Origin: Diphasiastrum complanatum
Lineage: Eukaryota > Streptophyta > Lycopodiopsida > Lycopodiales > Lycopodiaceae
NCBI GenBank assembly: GCA_029204225.1
Contig: CM055103.1
Location: forward strand, 46,946,703-47,010,702
Reading direction: 5' to 3'
Length of the DNA stretch: 64,000 bases
The notes beneath the pieces were generated by a model. It was not told the origin of the DNA. It ran no database searches and saw only the letters and a list, made by a program, of their open reading frames with translations. Each line of letters starts with the position of its first letter. The stretch's first letter is position 1. Both the position numbers and the translations under genes were made by a program. Of the stretch, positions 44,096 to 55,901 are shown one piece after another.

Positions 44096-44876
44096 GCTTG
44101 AACCAAATGTGGTCGTTGATCTCTGGGCCTAGAAATATAATTGTTAGGACTAATCCATAGGCTGAACCATATTCTTTAAGCAGCTATGCACTATAAGCTG
44201 CTACTTCACCACCATTGTTGAACATGCGAATGCTAGAGAGAGAGAGTTACCAAATTTCACCTAGTTCCTCTTGACAAAGCAAGACTGAAATCTTTTGAAG
44301 CCTTTATTCATATTCCAACAAGGTTAAATATAGCTGAAAAGTAAAATATAGTACTGAAAGAGCACCATAAAGCATAATCACGTTCAAGACGTCCAGCTAA
44401 TACCTGCCACCATCCCACAACACAAAACTATATGAGTCAGTACAGTGGGAAAAGACAGGTGTCATAGCTGAGCGTCAGTTGTTATCCATGTCAAGAAGAA
44501 GCCTTACCACTTAGCAACATAGATAGCATTTTAAGATCATAGTCATGTCTTCCCAAATAAAAGAAAGTTTTTTTAGCCATAGGCCAAGCCCTAATATTAC
44601 CGTATCAGGGCTTCTGCCAAGCTGATTAGTTTATGGGTAGTTGGTCGATATCAAGTAATATTATTTTTAAGTAGAGTACGAATAGTTTTAACAGTCTATA
44701 TTCTATTTAGCTAAAAGACCTGGCGTGGACACGTGTGCTAGTGTTAGGAAAAAGCCATGTTGTTCTAACCCAAGTGAGCCTTGTAAAACAAGGTAGGTCA
44801 CACACTACTGTCCATACTTTTGAGCATATCCATGCTTTCCAGTCGTATCTCACCAGAAGTCTAATGTGACACTTAT

Positions 44877-46036
44877 TGTTGCAAGGTTCTTCCCAGTCTA
44901 AGAAGCTCTGCCAAGCAGCCTAACCTCTGAGCTTGAGAAGAACATAAACTAGCCTTTCCTACAATTCTGTTCTGCACATAGGATCACGATGGCTTGTTTT
45001 GCAGTTTTCATTTTAGTATATTCACCCTGCCTGTCAGAGGATGACTTAAAGGCTTTGAACACTTTGTTGTTTATGAATGAGCACTTGCCAATGGAACAAT
45101 TAACTCCGTTATAGGGCAAGCCATGGTGAACAAATTTAGATTTGCGATGCAGCACAGTTGCTCGATTTTCAAGATCCTAAGGGCTATAGCCAAATTTAAG
45201 GAAGCTAATGTACTTGCAAAACCAGAAAACTTAGACTAGCATGCCACATTCCTCATAAAAAAACAAGAAAACTAATTTCTACAAGCATTCAAGAACCGAG
45301 ATGCTCCATCTTCTTGATTCTTGAAGTTTCCAAGAAACTCAAGAAACCAAAACGTAAATGAATTTGCAAGATCTATACCACATTATTGGCTACAAATCTC
45401 TTGGATGCTTGCAACCTACACTAATCCACCAAAACAGAAAGGAAATCTAATCCACAACTAGTAAAGCAAGAAAACTAATCCCACTCTAAAGTCCACAGCC
45501 ACACACAATATGAATGGAAGGGCATGATCATAGGGGCATCACTCAAGAAAACCATCATGATCAAGGAGCTTAGTGTAGCATCAAACTCATGGAAAATCTT
45601 CTTATTAAGCATGGAGTAAATACAATGCAAAAAGATCCTCTTCACAAAGAGGGAGTCTCTTAAATAAACAAGAGAGCTCCTTAGGTGGCATCCTAGTGGC
45701 ATTTCCACATTACACAAATTACAAGTGGAATAATACTCTCCACTAGAGGTCACCATCAAAAGGTGGCTCACTCTACTTTCTGTAAGAGGGGTCTACTTAC
45801 ATTTATTACTTTGCCTAGAAATACTAGTTCCTACATGGTCATTCCATCTTCTGGGATTCACCATGAGGCTTACACAGTTCTTGCTTGTCATTCCTAACTA
45901 GCATTTCTCGGCTCTCATACTCAGCTCTCAGTCTTCATTCGTCTCATCCTCTCAGAGACCTCCTCGGTCTAAGGTATGAGGTGCTCTTGGGTAGCTCTAT
46001 CTGAGTATCTTGGGGATTCGTTAGAATTAGCCAACA
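44877..46036. repeat. Solo LTR with 5-bp target duplication
   Basis: The 1160-bp insert begins TGTTGCAAGG and ends TTAGCCAACA (TGTTG/CAACA inverted ends). It is flanked by CTTAT at 44872-44876 and 46037-46041. The sister repeat unit has the empty site, a single CTTAT at 48476-48480 with matching sequence on both sides. There is no PBS, PPT or coding inside. Solo LTRs arise by recombination between the two LTRs of one element. Confidence 0.93.
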
Positions 46037-46212
46037 CTTATTCGGGTGGGGTTAAGTATTGTCGTGGTTGACTGCTATGAATACGTAGGCATTAGGGCAC
46101 ATTCATACCATACTAATCCATACAACCTATGTACTGTATATGCAGTGACTGGTTCCGTATGGTTATGTTTGGTTCTAAGCAAATTCATGCTATACAAAAC
46201 ACTTGTTCCAAC

Positions 46213-46224
46213 CATGGTATCAGA
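46213..46224 (+). other. Primer-binding-like site in the repeat unit
   Basis: ATGGTATCAGAA follows ACC, close to the plant PBS TGGTATCAGAGC. In the sister copy at 48572 it reads TGGTATACGGAC. It could be a decayed primer site or chance. Confidence 0.45.
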
Positions 46225-47040
46225 ACTTCACTATGGATAGGTATGGTTTATTGTCAATGAGGGATTTCCAATGTTTTTACCAGGTATTAGAGAAAATTCG
46301 TGCCATTCGTACCCTTATGTAAAAACTTCATATCTTACGCATATTCATGCTATCTAAGAATGTTATATTGGAAACCCTACAATTTGGTTTGGGTATGAAT
46401 TATTCAGAAATGGTGTGAAAGAGTTGTTAGATTGGTTTGTAAATATGATTCAAAGGCATATCTTTATACTCATATATACGTCGTTATATATGAAGCAAAA
46501 TGTTGTGACTAGAGGTAGATATTTGAGTAAAACGGAAACAACCATCTCATGAGTGTTACGAGCATGTAATGAAACCATGTTCATGATGTGTGTGGTTTGT
46601 ATATAACCTAGAAATCGTCAAAAGATGTCATACCTGGATGATCGTAGACGTGGTTTCTTGAGAGGAAGCCATGTTATTTCCATGAATAGTTTGTTTGAAC
46701 ACAACAAAAAAGAATAGTCTTTATCTCATAACTTCGTTTAAGAATCAAATAAATGCCTAAACAACTTCAAAAGAGTGTTCAAACCCACTTGTTATAATAT
46801 GTTTCAACAAGTGACGTACCTTTATGGAGACTTAGTAATGCACGGTTTGAATTCGAATTTAAACGAAAGTGGTAGTAGGCCATGGTAACAAAAAATGCTA
46901 CATTACCACAAGGCATAGATGATAATTTAGGATAAAACTCTCTATGAGAAAAGCAAAGCATTTGAAAAGACATGTTGAGATACCATTTGAGTACTAAATT
47001 AAGTAGTAGATCATTGTCCACATAGCATTAGATCCATAAG

Positions 47041-47492
47041 CCTTGTTCTAAACAAACTTGCAAGCTTCCTACTGTTTCGGAAGTAAGTAAACTGGAATTT
47101 CTTCAACCTACTGTCCATCGCTAGGATAGGAGGTATGTCAACCAAAAAAATTTCAAGAAGAAAAATTATTTTTGAGCCTACTGTCCCATCGTTGGACAAT
47201 GGCAACCCCTATTTGGTTTCAACTCCATATTATCTAGCATGTATGTAAGCTACAAATGAGCACCAATCCTTTGGTTTGCATCGCTGCCTGGTAGGCAACA
47301 ACCAATTCATCAAAGTTTGTTGGTAAAGACATTTTGTGGTCCAACTCGCTACCTATGAAGTAGAAATCACCACTTCATAAAGTGAAGGAGATGAGGAATG
47401 GTCCATCGCTGCCTATGAGGCAAATGGATCCATTTTTTTGAAGCAAAAATGTGATGAACTATCCATCGCGGACAACGAGCCATCATAGCAAT
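47041..47492. repeat. Hairpin array, unit copy 1
   Basis: About six hairpins at roughly 60-95 bp spacing. Core words at 47112 (CCATCGCTAGG), 47184 (CCATCGTTGG), 47279 (CATCGCTGCCTGG), 47345 (CTCGCTACC), 47402 (CCATCGCTGCC) and 47462 (CCATCGCGGAC) sit between different complementary arms. Arm pairs include CCTACTGTCC/GGATAGGAGG, CTACTGTCC/GGACAATGG, TTGGTT+TGC/GCA+AACCAA, AATGG+TCCAT/ATGGATCCATT and TGATG/CATCA. A second small stem (TGCCT/AGGCA) follows three cores. No open frame is associated. Confidence 0.75.
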
Positions 47493-49367
47493 AATTCAAC
47501 ATACATTTTGCTTAATGTGAGAAGCTATGAGCAAACATGTCATAAAGCATTAATCTGAGTGTGTAAAGCAACACAAGATGCTTGTATTGAAATGAAATAG
47601 AGAAGACCTCTTACCATGTGGTAGCTTCCAGAGGATGTAAGTATCGTAGGGCACAATCTCAAGAGGAACAAAATGGAGAACCCTTCTTCACAAATTGTAG
47701 TGAAAAACGATAGTCGCAAATCCGTGATATATAGTGGTTTAACACGAGACTTCCTAGAAGGTACTATCTTGCCTTGAGAGTGAAGCAACAAATCCTATTC
47801 CTTCAAGAGAGGGAAAAGGTTTTTTTGAAAAGATATATCATAAAAGAGGGAGAAATTTTGAAAAGATATATTGTAGGTTAAGGGTGATGTTTAGTTTGGA
47901 CCTTATAAACTTGAAGTGTCAAAAGCTAGTTGTTGTTTAGTGGTATGGTAGCATAGCAAGGTGTGAATAAACAAAGAAGCATCCATGAGAGAGAGATACA
48001 AGACTGCACTTAGTTCCTCTTGACGAAGCAAGACTGAAGCTTTTTAAAGCCTTTATTCATAATCCAACAAGGTAAAGTCTAGTTGAAAAGTAAAATATAG
48101 TACTAAAAAGCACCATAAAGCATAACCACTTTCAAGTCGTTTAGCTGAGCCGATAGTGTCTTCCCAATCTGATAGTGTTTTTGGCGATAGGCCAAGTCGT
48201 TATATCACCGTATCAAGGTGAGTGCCATGCTGATCATTACGGTCAGTTGGTCCATATAAGTTCGTTTTTAGTAATAACAGAGTATGAAAAGTTTGAACCA
48301 TTTTTTATTTTCTTAGCCAAAAGTCTTGGTGTGGACGCGTGTGCTGGTATTAGGGCAAATCCATGCCATGCTAACCCGAGTGACCCATACAGAGCAAGGT
48401 ATGTCACGCACCGTTGTCCATACTCCTGAATATATCCATGATTTTCAGTTGTATCCCACCAAATGTCTAATAGCACTTATTAGGGTGAGTTTAAGATTTA
48501 CTATGCTTGATTGTATGATTGTCTCTACGCAAAGTCATGCAGTATAGAAATCATAAATCAACCATGGTATACGGACACCACTTTGGATAGACATAATTAA
48601 TAATGAGTGATATTTTTCCAACGTTTCTACAAGGTATTAGGGCAGATCCGTGCCGTTCTAACCCTTTCATAGAAACTACGTATCTTACGCATATCTGTGC
48701 CATCTAAGACCATTATATTGGAGTCCCCACTGTAAGGGTTATTCTTGACAGAGGTTTTTTAAAGAATCAATTAGTTGCTCGACTTTTTGGATGTAGTATC
48801 TTTTACTTTAGTCATTCAAAAATACAAATTGTTGAAGGTATGACAGAATGCTTCTCCCTTTCTTGTGTGCTTCCTAAAAAAACCTGATAACAAAAGGTCA
48901 TACCTGAATGTTTGTAGATGAGGTATATTGGGGGGCTTCTATTGTTGTTTTTCGTAGAGATTTACTTCTTTATATCATAACGACAAGAGAAAAGTGTTTT
49001 CAGTCCATAGCTATGTTTAAACAATATGTAAAAATGTTTATACAAAGTGTACAGAGTATGCTAAGCTACTTGCTTGTGAAATCTCGGTAGACAGAATACC
49101 TTTGTTTGGAGTACGAAGTCATTTGCTTCTAAAATGAACCAAACTGTGAATGATAACAGGCCATAGTTACGGAACAGTGCTACGTTATCACATAAACTGA
49201 TAAGCATTTAGTATCGTATACTAAGTGTAGGTATGTTAGAGAGAATGCAATGATAGATAGTCCAAAGAGTGTATACATTTACTTAAGAGTTGAGCCAAAA
49301 AGCCATCTTCTATGGATGATATAAAATATGTATACATGAAGCTTCAGAGAATAAAAAGTTTTTTTAG

Positions 49368-49800
49368 CTTGTTGTCCATCGCTGGACAACAAGCAAGTTT
49401 ACTTATAAGTGCATAAAAAGTGATTGCTCCTATCATCCATCGCTGGATAGTAGGAGTGTTGTAAGCAAAGAGCGAGTAGGTACAAATTGTTTGTTGTCCA
49501 TCGCTGGCCAGGTTACACCTCAACCTTAGAATCCATCATTAGCCAAAGGAAGTGTATGCAATCTGTCCATTGCTGGACATGTACAAATTTTCAAGAAGGC
49601 AAAGATAAAGCCTTTCTATTGTTACCCATACTAAGAAGCAAGTAAAGCATTTAGATGAAAATGCGGATAGTTGATTCATTGCTGCCACACAAGTATTTCC
49701 ACAATGGGATGTGAGAAAACAATATGCTACGATCACGGCCAGTGAGGCACGTTTAAAATTTTCTACTAGAAAGCATGATCTATCCATTGCTGGCAGGTTA
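49368..49800. repeat. Hairpin array, unit copy 2
   Basis: Cores at 49376, 49437, 49498, 49531 (CCATCATTAG), 49567 (CCATTGCTGG), 49676, 49734 and 49783 give a period of about 60 bp. At 49368-49393 arms CTTGTTGTCCA and TGGACAACAAG pair perfectly over 11 bp around TCGC. At 49427-49456 arms CTCCTATCATCCA and TGGATAGTAGGAG pair at 11 of 13. At 49564-49579 TGTCCA and TGGACA enclose TTGC. The spacers between cores are AT-rich and unlike each other. Confidence 0.8.
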
Positions 49801-50004
49801 ACATTTTACCATAAAAAGTTCAAACAAAGACCTCCTTTGTTGAGTATACTTAACCATATTTGAGAGCAAACCTACAAAAGCATCATACTGAATGCTACAA
49901 GTATTATAAGAGCGAGCCATTGTAGTAAAATGGTAAATGAAAAAGCACTTACCATAAGAATTCATTTGCCAAATGATGAACTGATAGGGTGCAATTGCAG
50001 TAGC

Positions 50005-50160
<156 letters not shown>

Positions 50161-50471
50161 GAAATCTTAACAGTGTAGTGTAGAATACTCGTCGAAAACT
50201 GCATGCTTCATATTGTCATACAGTGTAGTTTCTAGGAAGGTTTGAGTGGGAGAGGGAAAACAAATTTTCCTCCAAATAGGATCTTAAAATTAAAAAAGTC
50301 TTGTAGTGCCTTTTTGAAACTTTTGGTGGGAAATTCCTCTAGTCAAGTAAAAGCCAATTTGTATGAAAGTTTAGAAGGCTACTTGGACCTTGTATTTTTT
50401 AAGAGGTAATGTGTCAGTTGTTGCCCATTGTTCGATAGCGAAGCAGGGTAAAGGTAAACGAAGGAGCATCC

Positions 50472-50473
<2 letters not shown>

Positions 50474-50549
<76 letters not shown>
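50474..50549. repeat. (GA)n microsatellite ending the repeat unit
   Basis: About 38 GA units directly after GCATCC-AT. The same position in the other copy holds a short GA run (47986-47996), and another short one is at 44232-44241. A polypurine tract at this place may have expanded by slippage. Confidence 0.85.
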
Positions 50550-50551
<2 letters not shown>

Positions 50552-50919
50552 CACTAAATGATAATTATGTTCACTAAGCATATGCGCGGGTAACCATGCA
50601 AGCTAGCTACTAGGTTACATGTGGTCTGTGTGCTAGGTGTATTTATTGCTTGTAGATTGAGTCTTGTAGGCATAGTTCTTGTTAGTTTCTAAGAGTAGTT
50701 AATGGTCTATGTAGGGTTAATGTTATAGGTGTACCATCATGTAGATCCACACTTGGTAGCAATATATTGAAATTCCATGGAAGATAAGGTAATAGAAGTT
50801 TGTTTTCTACTATTCCATAAAATAGGACCTTTATTGAGCAAAAGCAGAAGACTAGTTGTAGACTTCTTTGTATCCACATCCCTTGCATACTTCTATAAGA
50901 CTAATACTATCATATGCAG
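50550..50919. other. No recognised gene
   Basis: Unassigned. The short frame at 50777-50986 runs into the Copia fragment below. Confidence 0.4.
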
Positions 50920-51300
50920 CAATAGTAGATCCGAAAATCCATCAAATGAATGTCCAAAAAACATTCTTGAATGGAGTAACAGATGAAGATATATAGATGT
51001 ACCAACCTAAAGGCTATGAGCTCAGGGGTGAGGAGCACATGGTGTGTAATCTCCATAAATTTTTGTATGGACTCAAGCAATCACTGAGTGCATGGCTTGA
51101 TAGGATCAACAGGCTTTACTCCTAGCTTGGCTTTCTCCAATGTTTAGTACAAAGGATCCGGAGTTGGTAATTCTTTCGTTGTTACTATTGTGTATGTTGA
51201 TGACTCTTTACTCTTCAGTAATAACATCAAGCTAATGAAAGATGCCAAGAGAATGCTATCAAATGATTTTGAGACTCTTCAAGAGACACACTTCTACTAG
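50920..51300 (+). pseudogene. pol: Copia reverse transcriptase fragment
   Basis: Plus-strand pieces: KTFLNGVTDEDI then a stop and MYQPKGYELRGEEHMVCNLH, KFLYGLKQSLSAW (usual LYGLKQAPRAW), then VTIVYVDDSLLFSNNIKLMK with intact YVDD near 51190. It then fades near 51300. Frames change between blocks and nothing else of this element is adjacent. Confidence 0.8.
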
Positions 51301-51385
51301 CAGAACAAATCCTTTGAGATAGGGGAAGCCAATGGGCAAGATAGTGAGCTTGCATTGGACGAGTTGTGTGTGGGACACATAGAGG

Positions 51386-51805
51386 ATGAAGAACGGGTCA
51401 ATAATCACACTTTGGAGACTCTTGGAGAGTGGTGAGCGTCATGATTTTGCGGTTTTGCAGTTAGTAAGTCAATTTGATCAAGCCATTCTAGTTGTGGAGC
51501 AATGTATCAGGTTTGTCATCGAAGAGATACACTTCAACTCCCTATTCTGGGTAAGTCAAGTCAATTTGCCATATCATGATTGCATCAGAGATGCATATTC
51601 CAGTGATAGTAGGGTGCATATCATTTGGTTTAGACCATGGAAGATCTCACAAATTCACTTGGAGGGATATTGGCATGCACAGTTATGTGAGGGACTTGAT
51701 GGTGGCTTTGGAGTTCACATCTCAGTGTATTCTCAGGGAGTGGTTTGGAACCATTCACAGGAGCAGCTTGGAACTATCTTGAGGGAATACAGGTGGGCAC
51801 TATAG
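51386..51805 (+). CDS. Open frame of unknown nature, 139 codons
   Basis: A plus frame, MKNGSIITLWRLLESGERHD to QLGTILREYRWAL, with no recognised domain, no zinc or catalytic motif, and Copia fragments on both sides. The next element begins within 50 bp. It may be a chance frame or an unrecognised part of the flanking Copia debris. Confidence 0.15.
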   Translation: MKNGSIITLWRLLESGERHDFAVLQLVSQFDQAILVVEQCIRFVIEEIHFNSLFWVSQVNLPYHDCIRDAYSSDSRVHIIWFRPWKISQIHLEGYWHAQLCEGLDGGFGVHISVYSQGVVWNHSQEQLGTILREYRWAL

Positions 51806-51849
51806 GGTAGATGCTCATAAAAGCATAAAATGTCACTGATTTTTTTAAA

Positions 51850-52147
51850 AAAATTTCAAAAGTATGAAGCACATTTTATACATGTGTCAGACTACACGTC
51901 AATCCTCGTCAGACTGTGCGTGTCAGACTGCCATGTGGCAATTTTTCATTGGTTCAAAAAACCCACACTGCTGATTATGCTTTGTAAATGGCATGTGGAA
52001 AAGTCAAAGACTCCATTACGCAATGGAAGGAGCCAGGCACAGGCCATTCTGCCCGGTTCGGCTTTCCAAAATAATTTGGGCTCAGCCCGAGCCTAAATTT
52101 TTTTGGAAAGCCGAACCGGGCAGAATGGCCTATGCCCGGCTCCTTCC
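51850..52147. repeat. Foldback repeat family, third member, with 123-bp palindrome
   Basis: 52025-52147 is a near-perfect palindrome. The arms of about 46 bp, GGAAGGAGCC...GGCTTTCCAAA and TTTGGAAAGCC...GGCTCCTTCC, differ at only two places. The inner AATTTGGGCTC / GAGCCTAAATT arms also pair. Upstream, CAGACTGCCATGTGGCA and ATTATGCTTTG-type words match the units at 21180-21835. Confidence 0.9.
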
Positions 52148-52199
52148 ATAATATAAAAAAGCCATCATGCTATGCAGAGGAGGCCAAAAGTGAAAAATT

Positions 52200-53122
52200 T
52201 TGGCAAATACTGATTCAAGACAATATGGATTCTATCAAATGCTATGATATTTGAGAGATGGTGGATCTTCTTGAAAGCAAAAATCCATTGGAAATAAATG
52301 TGGAAATAGATTGGTATACAAATGAAATACAATGCTAATGAAACTCTTGTGAAACACAAAGCAAGGCTTGTAGTGAAGAGGTATGCATAGACAATGGCAC
52401 AAACTACGAGGAGACATTTTCTCGTGTGGCTAAATGAAATTGTTATGCTAGATCATCACATTGGAAGCTAGGTTTGGATGGAATCTACAACAAATGGATG
52501 TAAATTCTACATTCTTGAATGGAAAATTTGAGAAAGAAGTGTATATGCAATAACTAACCAAATGGCTTTATTATACAAGACAATGAGAAAAATGTGTGCA
52601 AACTAGAAAAAAAATCTTATATGGTTTGAAACAAGCACCACGCACTTGGTATAGTCACTTTGATGAGTGTCTCTAACCTAGAGGTTTGATATGCAGTTCC
52701 TCTGATTTTGATCTTTACTATTTTTCACGTGACTCTAGTATCACCCTGATAGTGTTATATGTGGATAGATCTCATAATCACTAGCAATGACGAGAATCTC
52801 ATCAATAAAGAAAAAATTGCCGTCTAGCTTTGATATGATAGATCTAGAGTTGAAGCATTATTGTCTTGGAGTAGAAGTGGATGGTATCACACTTACACAA
52901 ATGAAGTATGTGAACAAGATTCTCAAATGCTTCAAAATTTGTGGGGGGGGGCAGATAGTATCTACACTAGCTAAAGTTGGTAGGAAGCTATGTAATGAGG
53001 ATAAGAGTGAGCTGATTGATTCTACTTTGATTCATCAAGTAGTTGGATGCTTAATTGACCTTACTACTACTCGTCCTTACATAAGTTATTTTGTAAGCTT
53101 GGTAAGCCAATTTACGTTGTAA
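52200..53122 (+). pseudogene. pol: Copia reverse transcriptase fragment
   Basis: Plus-strand remains in several frames: NETLVKHKARLVVKRYA, then a stop, ETFSRVAK, a decayed LYGLKQAPR block near 52625, then 52787-53122 with FDMIDLELKHYCLGVEVDGI, TLTQMKYVNKILKCF and QVVGCLIDLTTTRPYISYFV. The YVDD region near 52760 reads LYVDRS. A G-run (GGGGGGG, 52942) marks a frame change. Confidence 0.8.
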
Positions 53123-53130
53123 GCCTAGTA

Positions 53131-53236
53131 AGCTGTTCTATCAAACTATCAATAGTCTGAGAAATCTCGATAAGTCAAGAATTCTCGATAGTTCGAGACT
53201 GTTGAAAAAGGGTCATTGAGTTCACCATTTCCAACA
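53131..53236 (-). repeat. Copia K 3' LTR fragment
   Basis: The minus strand starts TGTTGGAAATGGTGAACTC at 53236, next to a polypurine tract (AAGAGGGAG, 53237-53245). It breaks off near 53131, where the plus-strand RT fragment lies. It shares words with 20097-20170. Confidence 0.65.
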
Positions 53237-54301
53237 CTCCCTCTTGAGCGATACACCTTTTTCATCCGATTCGCATCGATTTTCTATGTCTTTCAAATAG
53301 TACTTTTCCAATGGCTTTGTCAGAATATCTACAATCATATCTTCTGATCTAATGAATTCATCATTAACCATATCACCTAGTTCACCACTTTTGAGATTGC
53401 CACATATTTTGCTTCTCATGAAGACTAATCATATGTCTACCTCTTGCAAGTCCAGCTCACTGCAGCTCCACACAGTAGTGGACATCCACCAGTTAACTAT
53501 TGGCTACTGTCATTGCAACTTGCCTAGTTTGCATCGTTGTAGTTTCATAGAGTGAACTCGTGCTTGCTTTCATAGATTAGCCCCAATGTATAAATACATT
53601 TGAGATACTATAAGATCCTTTTCAACATCTTCCAGTGTTGCATTCCAAGATTAGATGAAAACTGACTAAGTCCATAAACAGAAAATGCCAAATCATGTCT
53701 TGTACAAAATATGAGGTACATTAGACTCCCTATTAAATTCTGATATGGTATCTTCTGCATCGTCTATTTGTCTGCATCTGTGTTCGAACAATCATATTTC
53801 GACAATCTGGCTTCGAAAATCATTGGGGTCGATTTATCTTTGCAATCGATCATGCTTCTACAAATGATACGAACCTTCTGAAATCATCAAATACTTCAGA
53901 CTTCAACTTTAGATTTTATATACTAGTCATTCTACTGAAATCATCAATGAATGCTAGAAAGTATCTTGACCCTGAGAGAGAATTGACCTTCATAGATCCA
54001 CAGACATCCCAATGTACTAGCCCTAAAACATCTTTCGCGCTCCTCCCTTCATGATCGAATGGATCTCGATGTTGTTTACATTTCAAACAAGCTTCCCAGA
54101 AATCTGAATTGGCACTTGTAACTCTAAGACCATTTACAAGGTCATTTTTGCTCATGTCATACAAATTCTTCATATTTAGATGATACATTCACTTGTGCCA
54201 CAAAGAATTTTCACCTTCAGATACATTCAATGCACTGTCGTAGTTGTTGACAATTCTTGCTTGCAGTTACAAGTTATATTATCTTATTCCGACAATAGGT
54301 A
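53237..54301 (-). pseudogene. pol: Copia K: RNase H end, RT end and integrase start
   Basis: On the minus strand 53419-53250 reads DMIVDILTKPLEKYYLKDIE, the Copia RNase H end, immediately before the PPT. 53660-54301 repeats Copia J (19290-19960) almost base for base: the YQNLIGSLVYLIFC RT end, then MYHLNMKNLYDMSKNDLVNG, FWEACLKCKQHRDPF and VHWDVCGSMKVNSLSGSRYF of the integrase, with the same deletion between. It diverges from J at about 54301. Confidence 0.82.
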
Positions 54302-54529
54302 ATAATTCAGACAGTATCTTATTCTTCTCAATTTGCTCCTGATCTAAGTCTACAGAGTTAAGAATCTTTGACAATTCACAACTACTTAGATGTATTTCAG
54401 ATAAATTGAAAAATTGGCCTACCAAATAAAGAATAAGCTTCATACTGCGATTCCAAAATTTCCACTACACTAGCAAATGAACTCATCCCAGACGGATGTA
54501 CATATTTGTCTCCAAACAGTATAACTATT

Positions 54530-55013
54530 TCTTTACCCTACTAAAAAGATAGAACATGCTTCTCAAAATCTATCTCATGATGTTTATTAAATGACTACTC
54601 ACATCCTAGAATTATGTTTGTACATGCTAAATCTAAAACATGGAAATCGATTAACTCTCTATAATCTTGGATCCAAACTGGGAGTCTTGAAACTTTAACA
54701 TCCCACATCTCCAACTCGGCACCTGAAGCTAGATATACTTGATATCTATGGTTATTGGCTTCAATTTCTAGGCCGAGTTTCTACACAAGGCCATAGTCAA
54801 TGAAATTATGAGTAGATCCATTGTCCACTAAAATACTAGCTTCATGTCCTTTAACAATGCCTTTCAAACGAAATAAATCATTTGGCAAGAATGAAGTAGT
54901 ACTAAAAGAACAATTGCACTCACAATTAACTTTATTAATTTCCAGCTTAAGATTTTATTTACCTGGCATCTCAATCACTTGAGCTGCGTCTTTCTTTTGT
55001 TCTGGACAGAATT
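54530..55013 (-). pseudogene. pro: Gypsy D protease region
   Basis: The minus strand carries CECNCSFSTTSFLPNDLFRL, then ILVDNGSTHNFIDYGLV, a retropepsin loop with DNG instead of DSG, and NIILGCE near 54600, the usual end block. Several stops are present. It is the protease of the same family as the plus-strand copy at 58776-59400 (same FLPN.LFRL words). Confidence 0.75.
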
Positions 55014-55901
55014 TCATAACGTGTCCAGACTGACTACAATGGAAACACACATTGGTCCTTCTTGCCTTTTTCTGAGACAAATGCTCCTTTTGTCTAAACT
55101 CAGATGCAGCTTGATCCAGTTCATCAAAATACTTAGATTTTTTATTCCCATGAACTCTTTTCGTTCCTTTCTTCTGGCTGGGTCTGGATGATCCAGATGA
55201 TTAGCCTGTAATTGCTTCTTAGATGCCACCACTATGGAATCATACGCTTTCGCGACTCGTACGACATCATCGAAAGTTTGAAGCACATTACGCTTACACT
55301 CATTCTGATAATCTGTAGGCAGACCTAAGATAAACTACCACATTGCCAATTTTGCATCGAATGAGGGAACTTTATTCCATAAATCCATAAAATCTTGCAG
55401 GTATGAGTCAAAACTCCAAGTATGCATTTTGCAATTAACAAATCTTTGGTAGAAATATGAGTCATCCACAAGCACAAATGACTTTCTGAACACTTCCATA
55501 AACTCATCTCATGTGGTAGGTTTAGGTTGCAAATCACGCCACCATGACGAAGCTTTCTCATGGAAGAACAAAATAACACTCAATCTTTTTTTCTGCATGA
55601 ATTCCGTGTAGAATAACATGAATTCCGTGTAGAATAAAATAACCGGTCCACTTGGTTAACCAGTCATCTACAACTTTGGCTTTTTTCTCTTTCTTCTCCC
55701 CCAAAAATGGTTCAGGCTGAAAGCCCAAATTCGGTGCAGATAAAGTTTTCACTTGATTCAACAGTACTTCCATTTGTTGATCCTTTAAAGTGTTCCTGTT
55801 CTTTATTTCATTAAGCGTTGGCTTAACGATTGGAAAATTTGCAGATAGATAGGCATTGGCACCTGACCATCCAGAGCTGCATTTGCATTGTCATCTGCCA
55901 T
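54986..55901 (-). pseudogene. gag: Gypsy D gag
   Basis: The likely start is the complement of the ATG at 55899-55901 (MADDNANAALDGQVPMPIYL). The core contains ASSWWRDLQPKPTT, WxEFxxxFxxxFxP-like EFMEVFRKSF, then RFVNCKMHTWSFDSYLQDFM and the zinc knuckle CFHCSQSGHVMKFC near 55000-55045. A 21-bp duplication (ATGAATTCCGTGTAGAATAA, twice at 55598-55640) repeats seven codons. Frame breaks lie at about 55773, 55558 and 55325. Confidence 0.82.

Noticed and set aside
44877-46036. Mutator-type transposon with 9-bp target duplication ACACTTATT
   Set aside because: ACACTTATT appears on both sides, but the ends TGTTG...CAACA inside a 5-bp CTTAT duplication fit an LTR better. The longer match includes LTR terminal bases, and no long terminal inverted repeats exist.
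47041-49800. CRISPR-like array
   Set aside because: The period of about 60 bp and short constant core resemble repeat-spacer order at first sight. But the constant part is only about 10 bp, the flanking arms pair, there are no cas genes, and the context is a plant genome.
51386-51805. Host gene between Copia fragments
   Set aside because: No domain, and adjacent retroelement debris on both sides. Kept only as a very low confidence feature.
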